A stretch of DNA of 64,000 nucleotides from Alteromonas hispanica. GTDB taxonomy: Bacteria > Pseudomonadota > Gammaproteobacteria > Enterobacterales > Alteromonadaceae. The position numbers and the translations under genes are program-made. The stretch is from assembly GCF_010500915.1 (NCBI RefSeq), contig NZ_JAAAWP010000007.1, positions 1 through 64,000 on the forward strand. The letters are read 5' to 3'. Shown here in pieces: positions 57,353-64,000 of the stretch. How positions within the stretch are numbered: the first letter of the stretch is position 1; each line of letters starts with the position of its first letter. The notes under the pieces are model-generated. The model ran no database searches and was not told where the DNA came from. It worked only from the letters and a program-made list of their open reading frames with translations.

Positions 57353-58204
57353 TTATAACTTGTTCAGCTTTAGCTTTTCCGCATTAAACGTACTGCTATC
57401 TAGTGCGCTGACAATATCGCCGGTGACTGCATCTAAAATATCGGTAGGTAGACTAAACTTTTCTCCCAACTGAATACGCTGAATGTCAGGTAAGCGGTCG
57501 TCATATTTTTCTGCTACGCCATACCATACATAGGCCATTCGGTAGTTTTCTACGTCAAGACCAATTGAAGCAAGAGAATGGTAGATGCTCACGTCTATAT
57601 CTGCGCTATCGGTGTATAAGCTCAATGCACGGTAAAGCGTATCAACGGTGCGGTTTTGGTCTGACTTAATTTGCACAGAAGCTAGAGACACAAGTAACTC
57701 AGGATCACTCACTCGGTCGCTTGCAACATAGCGCTCAAAGCGATGGAAAGCTTCTTTGTCATTGAAACGAGTCCAATGATAATAGCTAAGGTAAGGGTCT
57801 AAGGAAGCTTTAGTTTCACGGGCTAAGCGTTCTAGTTCTCGTCTTGCGGTAATAACGCCTTTTAGGCGAGTCGCTTCTTTGCCTTTTCGTTTGACGTGCT
57901 CGATGTGCTGAACTTCTTGAACACACTCAAGATACGATTCAAAAGCAAGTAGAAGGGGGTACTTGAAGGCGTCGTTAGCCGGTTCTTGGTTGTAATAACG
58001 AAGTCGTATGATTTCTGCTCGCTGAGGTGTGCATCGTGCATCAAGGCTTAAGTCTGTACACATCTCACTCTTTTCACTGCATATTTCTTTTATGGTGGGC
58101 TCGAACCAATCACTACAACTTGGTACAAACAATATCAGTAAAGTAAAAAAGCAAGCTTTAGGTAAGAGTGTTGGAAATTTACTAAATAATGGGTGTCTAT
58201 TCAT
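57353..58204 (-). CDS. Putative lipoprotein, DUF2989-like
   Basis: From an ATG at 58204 the product has 283 residues and a lipoprotein signal: a hydrophobic stretch (about 17-27) ending in VPSC (Cys about residue 30). The preceding frame extends upstream but begins without a ribosome site. The mature part is mostly helical with TPR-like spacing in the second half (for example DPELLVSLASVQIKSDQNRT and ENYRMAYVWYGVAEKYDD). I believe it belongs to the DUF2989 family of gammaproteobacteria, but that is recall, not a search. Function unknown. It diverges from the extended GAPDH gene. Confidence 0.7.
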   Translation of the reverse strand: MNRHPLFSKFPTLLPKACFFTLLILFVPSCSDWFEPTIKEICSEKSEMCTDLSLDARCTPQRAEIIRLRYYNQEPANDAFKYPLLLAFESYLECVQEVQHIEHVKRKGKEATRLKGVITARRELERLARETKASLDPYLSYYHWTRFNDKEAFHRFERYVASDRVSDPELLVSLASVQIKSDQNRTVDTLYRALSLYTDSADIDVSIYHSLASIGLDVENYRMAYVWYGVAEKYDDRLPDIQRIQLGEKFSLPTDILDAVTGDIVSALDSSTFNAEKLKLNKL

Positions 58205-58369
58205 ATAAAGTACTGCAATTTTGAAATTTATCGACAATTTGGTCTTCCCTGCGTGATTAATTAAGATATGCGCCATCATCGTCAGACAGAACCTCACCTA
58301 CGTGTACCCTAAGAATAATAAAAAGCTGACGTGAAACCAACGTTAATTTATATCGATGAAGGCTTAAGA

Positions 58370-59815
58370 ATGAATCAACAGTACGAGCAGGAGTTACAAA
58401 GTAGCTGGCAAGAGCGTCAAGAGTACGCGGAAATCATGTTGCCATTAGTAGGGAAGCTTTACCGCAACAAAGCGGTGGAAATTTCTGTATATGGTCGCTC
58501 TCTTCTTAATGCGAGCGCTATCGACATTATAAAGGCACACCGTAAAGTGCGCTTACACGAGGGTATTAAACTTCGTTTGCGTGAAAGTTATCCCATACTA
58601 GAAGCCTTAAGCGAGATGGAAATTGCGCCAGCGCAAATCGACATCGGCAAACTGGCTTTCGATTTTCATTATGGCTCTGCGGTAGATAATGACGACCTTA
58701 AAGGCTACTTGACTGAAAAGCTCAGCGAAGTTGTTAATAAAGAAGACAACCAGCAGCCTCAAGACGTCGTGCTTTATGGTTTTGGTCGCATTGGTCGTTT
58801 ACTTGCTCGCCTTCTTATCGAGCGCCAGGGTAAAAATAATAAGCTTCGCCTGAGAGCAATCGTTGTGCGCGGTGGACGCGACGGCGACCTAGAGAAGCGC
58901 GCCAGCCTGCTACGTAGAGACTCGGTACACGGACCTTTCAACGGCAGCATTACGATTGATCATGAACGCAATGCACTTAAAGCCAATGGCTCTTTTATTC
59001 AAGTTATCTATGCCAACAGCCCGGATGAAGTGGATTACACCCAGTATGGCATTGACAACGCTATTATTATCGACAACACGGGGATTTGGCGTGACCGCGA
59101 AGGTCTAGGTCTTCACCTCAAGGCAAAAGGAGCGGCTAAAGCGATTCTTACTGCACCTGGCAAGGGCGACATCAAGAATATCGTTTACGGTGTTAACGAT
59201 AGTGAAGTGACGTTAGACGATACTATCGTTTCAGCTGCGAGCTGCACTACAAACGCTATTACCCCGGTGTTAAAAGCGTTAGACGAAGAGTACGGTATTA
59301 AAAACGGCCATGTCGAAACCGTTCACTCTTATACTAACGATCAAAACCTTATTGATAACTACCACAAAGGTGACCGTCGCGGTCGCAGCGCGCCACTCAA
59401 CATGGTTATTACGGAGACGGGAGCAGCAAAAGCGGTTGCCAAAGCATATCCTAAGCTAGGTGGAAAACTTACGGGTAATGCTATTCGTGTTCCTACACCT
59501 AACGTTTCCATGGCAATATTGAACCTGAACTTAGAAAAGGCTACAGACAAGCTTTCAGTGAACGAGTTTTTGCGCGACACCGCGCTGTTCTCTAAGCTTC
59601 AGCACCAAATTGACTACACAGCCAGCAAAGAAATCGTGTCTACCGATTTGGTAGGCTCTAGAGCCGCGTCGGTTGTTGATTCGCAGGCCACAATCGTGTC
59701 TGAAGACCGCTTAACGCTTTATGTTTGGTACGACAACGAGTTCGGCTATAGCTGCCAGGTACTTCGCGTTGTTCGTGATATGGCAAACTTGAGCTTTCCA
59801 ACGCTGCCGCTTTAA
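58370..59815 (+). CDS. N-terminally extended glyceraldehyde-3-phosphate dehydrogenase
   Basis: From the ATG at 58370 (GAAGG ribosome site 7 bp upstream; a GTG at 58331 is weaker) this gives 481 residues, about 150 longer than GapA. Residues 1-130 are an extra, mostly helical domain; the Rossmann domain begins [17 protein letters not shown] at about 134, and the catalytic Cys is C292 in SAASCTTNAITP. Where GapA has an Asp that selects NAD, this protein has VVRGGRDGD, which favours NADP or a changed cofactor pocket. Similar long GAPDHs occur in Vibrio, Shewanella and Alteromonas. A gluconeogenic or NADP-linked role is plausible but unproven. Confidence 0.9.
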   Translation: MNQQYEQELQSSWQERQEYAEIMLPLVGKLYRNKAVEISVYGRSLLNASAIDIIKAHRKVRLHEGIKLRLRESYPILEALSEMEIAPAQIDIGKLAFDFHYGSAVDNDDLKGYLTEKLSEVVNKEDNQQPQDVVLYGFGRIGRLLARLLIERQGKNNKLRLRAIVVRGGRDGDLEKRASLLRRDSVHGPFNGSITIDHERNALKANGSFIQVIYANSPDEVDYTQYGIDNAIIIDNTGIWRDREGLGLHLKAKGAAKAILTAPGKGDIKNIVYGVNDSEVTLDDTIVSAASCTTNAITPVLKALDEEYGIKNGHVETVHSYTNDQNLIDNYHKGDRRGRSAPLNMVITETGAAKAVAKAYPKLGGKLTGNAIRVPTPNVSMAILNLNLEKATDKLSVNEFLRDTALFSKLQHQIDYTASKEIVSTDLVGSRAASVVDSQATIVSEDRLTLYVWYDNEFGYSCQVLRVVRDMANLSFPTLPL

Positions 59816-59859
59816 CACTTGATGTCGTAAGCGTTTAAATACAGCACTAAAAATGTATA

Positions 59860-59886
59860 AAAACCGACCTATGGGTCGGTTTTTTT
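59860..59886 (+). terminator. Terminator of the extended GAPDH gene
   Basis: A 10-bp stem (59860-59869 with 59874-59883), TATG loop and T run to 59886. Confidence 0.92.
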
Positions 59887-60000
59887 ATAAGTGTAAAGAA
59901 AATCTATACTGTAGCGCTGGTAAAACCAGCCTATTCACATGGTATTTGTGTTAATGACTATGCTAAATTAGCGCACAAATAATAAGGGAAACGACAGTCT

Positions 60001-61134
60001 ATGCATATTTCCAGTCAGTTCGACAGTGGCAACATTAACGTTGTTCACGCCAAATCTCCTGAAGACATTCTTCTTAGCATCCCTAAAGACAACCAATCAG
60101 AGTTTGCTCAATGGTTTCATTTTCGTTTGATGGGTGAAACCTTTGTAACGCATAAAATGACGATTCAGGGGCTAGCAACATCTGCATACCCAGAAGGTTG
60201 GAAGGACTATAAGGTATTGGCCTCTTACGATAGGCAAACCTGGTTTCGAGTGCCAACCTCTTTCGACGGTGACAACTTAACTTTCTCACTAACACTCGAG
60301 CAATCGAGCGTTTACTTTGCCTACTTCATTCCGTACAGCTACGAACGTCATCTAGACCTTATCTGCGATGCGCAGATGTCATTATTATGTGAGCATCGTT
60401 TTCTTGGACTCACGCTAGACGGTCGCGATATGTCTTTGTTGGTTATAGGTGAAGAAGCACCTAATAAAAAGAAAGTGTGGATTACGGCAAGACAACACCC
60501 TGGTGAAACCATGGCAGAGTGGTGCGCTGAAGGTATCATTTACCGGTTACTTGATGAGCAAGACGGTTTGGCGCGACAGTTGCTTGATAACGCCGTGTTT
60601 TACATTGTTCCGAATATGAATCCAGATGGTGGTGCGAGAGGACATTTGCGTACTAACGCTGTGGGTACCAACTTGAATCGAGAGTGGGCGACACCTTCAG
60701 CAGAAAAAAGCCCTGAAGTACTTTACGTGCTAAATGCGATGGAAGAGACAGGTGTCGACATGTACCTAGATTTGCACGGTGATGAGGCGCTTCCGTACAA
60801 TTTTGTGGCAGGCGGTGAAGGAAACCCCAGTTACAATGATGAAATTAAAGATTTAGAAAACACCTTTAAGACAGCGCTATTGAATGCCACCCCTGAATTT
60901 CAGGATGAATTTGGTTACGAGAAAGATGCACCCGGTGAAGCAAATCTAACCGTAGCGTCAAACGCTGTAGGTGAAAAATTTACCTGCATGGCGTACACCG
61001 TTGAAATGCCATTTAAAGACAACGCGAATGTGCCAGATGACGTTTATGGTTGGTCTGTTCAGCGCAGTCGCCAATTTGGTGAAGATATACTTATTGCTGT
61101 AAATGCAGTGGTAAATAAGCAAAATAATAAGTAA
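60001..61134 (+). CDS. M14 family carboxypeptidase, cytosolic (CCP-like)
   Basis: A zinc carboxypeptidase of 377 residues with no signal peptide. The first about 125 residues form a beta-sandwich, as in cytosolic CCP/Nna1-type enzymes. The catalytic domain carries zinc ligands H166 and E169 (RQHPGETMAEW) and H259 (YLDLHGDEALPY), the conserved NPDGGARGHLRTN segment, and general base E335 (YTVEMPFKD). Eukaryotic relatives remove C-terminal Glu from tubulin; bacterial ones probably trim peptides or ribosomal/EF tails. It is followed by the alanine symporter gene, which suggests but does not prove a role in peptide and amino-acid use. Confidence 0.92.
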   Translation: MHISSQFDSGNINVVHAKSPEDILLSIPKDNQSEFAQWFHFRLMGETFVTHKMTIQGLATSAYPEGWKDYKVLASYDRQTWFRVPTSFDGDNLTFSLTLEQSSVYFAYFIPYSYERHLDLICDAQMSLLCEHRFLGLTLDGRDMSLLVIGEEAPNKKKVWITARQHPGETMAEWCAEGIIYRLLDEQDGLARQLLDNAVFYIVPNMNPDGGARGHLRTNAVGTNLNREWATPSAEKSPEVLYVLNAMEETGVDMYLDLHGDEALPYNFVAGGEGNPSYNDEIKDLENTFKTALLNATPEFQDEFGYEKDAPGEANLTVASNAVGEKFTCMAYTVEMPFKDNANVPDDVYGWSVQRSRQFGEDILIAVNAVVNKQNNK

Positions 61135-61239
61135 AACGACAAGTTCGATTTTACACATTAGACCTCGCCTGGATGAGGTCTTGGCCATACATTGTTGGCA
61201 ACACATTACAAAACAACAAAATAATAAAGGGGAATTACC

Positions 61240-62898
61240 TTGGAAGGGTTATACGGTTTACTTATCACGCTTGATAGCTTTTTAGGAGGAGCGCGCTGGT
61301 TTCCTTTCGTGCTTCTTGGCGTGGGCTTATTTTTCACGATTTATTTAAAATTTCCGCAAATTCGCTTCTTTAAGCACGCGTGGCAGGTAATAACAGGAAA
61401 GTTCGACAAAGAAAGCGATCCTGGTGACACCACTCACTTTAGGGCGCTTACCACTGCACTTTCTGGAACTGTAGGAACGGGTAACATATCTGGGGTGGCA
61501 TTCGCTATCTTTTTGGGTGGTCCAGCGGCCTTATTTTGGATGTGGGTGACCGCATTTTTAGGTATGACGACTAAATTCGTCGAGGTTACGCTTTCACATA
61601 AATATCGCGTAAAAACCGAAGACGGTACTATGGCGGGTGGCCCCATGTATTACATGGATCGTCGCCTTAACATGAAATGGTTAGCTGTAGCGTTTGCTAT
61701 TGCAACAGTTGTTAGCTCTTTTGGCACCGGTAACTTGCCGCAAAGTAACGGTATTGCACAGAGTATTGAAGCGACATTTGGATTTGAACCATGGCTAGTG
61801 GGTAGTGTACTTGGCATATTGCTGGCACTGGTTATATTAGGCGGAATTCAACGTATCGCTGCTTTCACGGCCCGCGTTGTGCCTGTTATGGCGGTAATTT
61901 ACCTCATTGGGGCAATGGCCGTAATATTCGCTAACTTAGAGAATATTATACCGTCTTTTATGTCTGTTATTGGTGATGCCTTTACCGGTTCGGCAGCGGC
62001 TGGCGGGTTTTTAGGAGCGTCGCTTGCGTACGCCTTCAACCGTGGCGTAAACAGGGGCTTATTTTCAAACGAGGCGGGGCAAGGTTCTGCGCCTATCGCT
62101 CACGCGGCAGCGAAAACAAAGGAGCCGGCTTCGGAGGGAATGGTGTCGTTGCTAGAACCCTTCATCGACACAATTTTGATTTGTACTATTACCGGGCTTG
62201 TTATCCTCTCTTCTGGTGTTTGGAAAGAGAAGCATGAAAATGTTTTCGACCGCTCAGATATGTTCTTCGTAGACGGCCAGTACGACGATAGCGAGAAGAA
62301 AGATGTGGAATCGCTGTATGGCTTTTTGAACGATGTCGAAGGTAATGAGATTAAGCCTTACACGGGTACAATCACAGTGGTAAACGGAACGGCAGTAAGC
62401 GGTGATTTTACGCTTATTAACTCGCGCTCTGTGGCGGAAGACGTTAAATATTCTGTGGGCAGCGAAGACCTCTTTACTGGCACACTGAAAATAGAAGACG
62501 GAAAACCACTTAAAGATAACTTAGAAGTAAGTGGTAAGTCGTTAGTACATTCAGCCGCACTTACCACTATTGCATTCACGCGAGGCTTCTTCGGTGACTT
62601 TGGGCAGTACATTGTTTCTATTGGTCTGTTGTTGTTTGCGTTCTCAACCGCTATTGCGTGGTCTTATTACGGTGACCGTGCTATGACCTACCTTTTAGGC
62701 CCCCGTTCTGTTATGCCTTATCGTGTAATCTACGTTGCCGGTTTCGTATGGGCTGCTTTCTCAGATACAACCCTTGTATGGGCGCTGTCGGCGGTAGCAA
62801 TTGTGGTTATGACACTGCCTAACTTGTTTGGCATATTGCTATTGAGCAAAGAAATGAAAGAAACGGTCAATGACTACTGGTCGAGAGCCAAGAAATAA
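61240..62898 (+). CDS. Sodium:alanine symporter (AGCS family) with internal insertion
   Basis: Imports alanine or glycine with sodium. The start is TTG at 61240, with an AAGGGG ribosome site 7 bp upstream and no better codon. 552 residues, compared with the usual 440-490. Family motifs [28 protein letters not shown] and [16 protein letters not shown] are present. About 110 extra residues (about 330-440, from [12 protein letters not shown] to [11 protein letters not shown]) interrupt the helices and are acidic and soluble, with a short beta-rich stretch. That segment probably forms a loop outside the membrane. TM count otherwise fits the APC fold. Confidence 0.93.
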   Translation: MEGLYGLLITLDSFLGGARWFPFVLLGVGLFFTIYLKFPQIRFFKHAWQVITGKFDKESDPGDTTHFRALTTALSGTVGTGNISGVAFAIFLGGPAALFWMWVTAFLGMTTKFVEVTLSHKYRVKTEDGTMAGGPMYYMDRRLNMKWLAVAFAIATVVSSFGTGNLPQSNGIAQSIEATFGFEPWLVGSVLGILLALVILGGIQRIAAFTARVVPVMAVIYLIGAMAVIFANLENIIPSFMSVIGDAFTGSAAAGGFLGASLAYAFNRGVNRGLFSNEAGQGSAPIAHAAAKTKEPASEGMVSLLEPFIDTILICTITGLVILSSGVWKEKHENVFDRSDMFFVDGQYDDSEKKDVESLYGFLNDVEGNEIKPYTGTITVVNGTAVSGDFTLINSRSVAEDVKYSVGSEDLFTGTLKIEDGKPLKDNLEVSGKSLVHSAALTTIAFTRGFFGDFGQYIVSIGLLLFAFSTAIAWSYYGDRAMTYLLGPRSVMPYRVIYVAGFVWAAFSDTTLVWALSAVAIVVMTLPNLFGILLLSKEMKETVNDYWSRAKK

Positions 62899-62974
62899 TT
62901 TGATGCAACGACTTCAGGATTAATTATTATTTAGGTAATGGATTAGTCTTAATACTGTTGCAATAAGTAAAAAG

Positions 62975-63025
62975 TGCGAGCGCAGGCATTGCTTAGTTGG
63001 TGGCAATGCAATTCTCGCATTTTTT
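62975..63025 (+). terminator. Terminator of the alanine symporter gene
   Basis: An outer stem (62975-62980 with 63014-63019) and an inner 7-bp stem (62986-62992 with 63003-63009) are followed by a T run (63020-63025). Confidence 0.75.
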
Positions 63026-63153
63026 GTTTGTGAAGTAGGTAATCCGACTTCATTGTTGCAACCAACTTCAGTATGATACCCGTCCGCGAGACAGAGAGGC
63101 TAAGACGTATTCTCTGTTGTTTTTTACTCGCAGCGTATTAACAGGAGCAACGC

Positions 63154-63480
63154 ATGGCATTAGTTGACTGCCCGTCGTGTAAGAAAAAAACCTCTGACAA
63201 GGCGAAGGAGTGTCCTCATTGTGGATTTAAGGTGGGTGACGCAACGTCTGAAGACGTTGAAAGAAAGCAAAGCCTACACAGATTTCAAAAACTCCAAAGC
63301 ATTCAAAATCAGTCTTTACTTGCTATGCTAATTTTCGTGGCGAGTTTTGGTTTTATGTATTGGGGAGGGACTAGGCCAGGAGACCTTCAGCACAACCTTG
63401 CTATTTTAGGAGCGGTTGTCGGGTTTGTTTGGTACCTAGTGAATAGAGCACGTATTGTAATGATAAAGCGTTTTTCTTAG
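63154..63480 (+). CDS. Zinc-ribbon membrane protein
   Basis: A 108-residue protein with an N-terminal zinc ribbon (VDCPSCKKKTSDKAKECPHC, residues 4-23; ligands C6, C9, C20, C23) joined to two membrane helices (about 53-70 and 80-97). An AGGAG ribosome site precedes the ATG. Zinc-ribbon-plus-TM proteins are common and lack a single known function. It lies directly before the DUF1315 gene (stop and start abut), so both are co-transcribed. Confidence 0.75.
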   Translation: MALVDCPSCKKKTSDKAKECPHCGFKVGDATSEDVERKQSLHRFQKLQSIQNQSLLAMLIFVASFGFMYWGGTRPGDLQHNLAILGAVVGFVWYLVNRARIVMIKRFS

Positions 63481-63774
63481 ATGAATATAGATGCATTAGT
63501 AAGCAGTATGACGCCAGAGGTTTATGAACGCTTGCGTCAAGCAGTAGAGACAGGTAAGTGGATAGATGGAACGCCACTTAACGAAGAGCAAAAAGCCAGC
63601 AGTATGCAGGCGGTTATGTTGTATCAGGCGAAAATAGAAAAATCCTCTGAACACATGACAGTAGGCGAGAGCGGTGAAATCGTGCATAAAAGCAAAGCCG
63701 ATTTTAAACGTTCTCTTTCGGACCAAAATAATGATAACAACACGATAGCGCGGTTCAAACAGGATGATATTTAG
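63481..63774 (+). CDS. DUF1315 family protein (YeaC-like)
   Basis: The 97-residue soluble protein starts immediately after the previous stop. TPEVYERLRQAVETGKWIDG followed by TPLNEEQKASSMQAVMLY is the DUF1315/YeaC pattern, a small helical family of gammaproteobacteria. There is no known function. Its 3' end overlaps the next gene by 11 bp, so the three genes are probably one operon. Confidence 0.85.
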   Translation: MNIDALVSSMTPEVYERLRQAVETGKWIDGTPLNEEQKASSMQAVMLYQAKIEKSSEHMTVGESGEIVHKSKADFKRSLSDQNNDNNTIARFKQDDI

Positions 63775-64000
63775 TCGTATATTTGCTCCTTCTCACACCA
63801 GTCCAAAGTCAGAAAAAAGACTGGAAGCCATTAAAAATCTCTCACCGGAAAAACAACAAGAAAAAACAATACTGCACGAGTTGGCCTTCAATGATGAAAG
63901 CGCTGATGTGAGCCTTGCTGCGCTAGAGAAACTTAATAGCTTTGTTCTTTGGCTTAAAATGGCGCAGATTGCAAAATCATCAAACGTGAAAAAAGCCGCG
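63764..64000 (+). CDS. DUF349-type protein, N-terminal part (runs off the window)
   Basis: An ATG at 63764 opens a frame that continues to the window edge without a stop (79 codons visible). The sequence starts MIFSRIFAPSHTSPKSEKRL and continues with mainly charged and helical residues (LEAIKNLSPEKQQEKTILHE, then VSLAALEKLNSF). I think it is the start of a long coiled-coil DUF349 protein, as found beside YeaC-type genes in Alteromonas, but only a fragment is visible. It overlaps the DUF1315 gene by 11 bp. Confidence 0.65.
   Translation, partial: MIFSRIFAPSHTSPKSEKRLEAIKNLSPEKQQEKTILHELAFNDESADVSLAALEKLNSFVLWLKMAQIAKSSNVKKAA

Overview
The window looks like a chromosomal segment of a marine gammaproteobacterium of the Alteromonadaceae, most likely Alteromonas. 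This is judged from gene content and protein style, not from a database search. Supporting features are a proteorhodopsin with a crtE-I-B-Y-blh cassette, the order hexR / zwf-pgl-edd-glk-eda, a pyruvate kinase beside hexR, an N-terminally extended second GAPDH, several chemoreceptors and moderate GC. I see no rRNA, tRNA, CRISPR array, insertion sequence or phage module.

Layout. 0-5.5 kb: a periplasmic cytochrome-type fatty acid cis/trans isomerase (minus), a pirin diverging from an FMN azoreductase, and two small unknown proteins. 5.5-10 kb: a two-gene RND efflux operon without an outer-membrane channel, closed by a terminator. 10.4-13.4 kb: a dCache chemoreceptor with an amino-acid-sensor motif, a nitroreductase and a 54-residue membrane protein. 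13.6-20.7 kb: the phototrophy cassette. It encodes green-tuned proteorhodopsin, then GGPP synthase, phytoene desaturase, phytoene synthase, lycopene cyclase and Blh dioxygenase in one tight run, with idi converging from the other strand; together these make retinal and the pump that uses it. 20.8-36 kb: mixed functions, including a GGDEF-EAL protein, an iron alcohol dehydrogenase plus DJ-1/PfpI pair with a divergent LysR regulator, a second chemoreceptor, an M1 aminopeptidase, a WYL regulator, a glycosyltransferase and an exo/endonuclease-phosphatase family protein.

36.5-60 kb is a central-carbon region: BON protein, pyruvate kinase, HexR, the Entner-Doudoroff operon zwf-pgl-edd-glk-eda, hexose-6-phosphate mutarotase, GapA, then malQ-glgB-glgX for glycogen/maltodextrin turnover, gnd, msrB and a second GAPDH. 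Palindromes resembling the HexR operator lie upstream of pyk, between hexR and zwf, and, more weakly, between gapA and malQ, so HexR probably coordinates this block. 60-64 kb: an M14 carboxypeptidase, a sodium:alanine symporter, a zinc-ribbon membrane protein, a DUF1315 protein and the start of a DUF349 protein cut by the window end.

The most unusual observation is in malQ. The residue at the GH77 catalytic nucleophile position is Glu (residue 487, codon GAG) instead of Asp, while the other two catalytic residues sit at the expected spacing. Other points are the altered cofactor-selecting segment in the second GAPDH, an internal insertion in the alanine symporter, three short tandem-repeat arrays with 13- or 15-nt periods in intergenic DNA, and an orphan WYL regulator.
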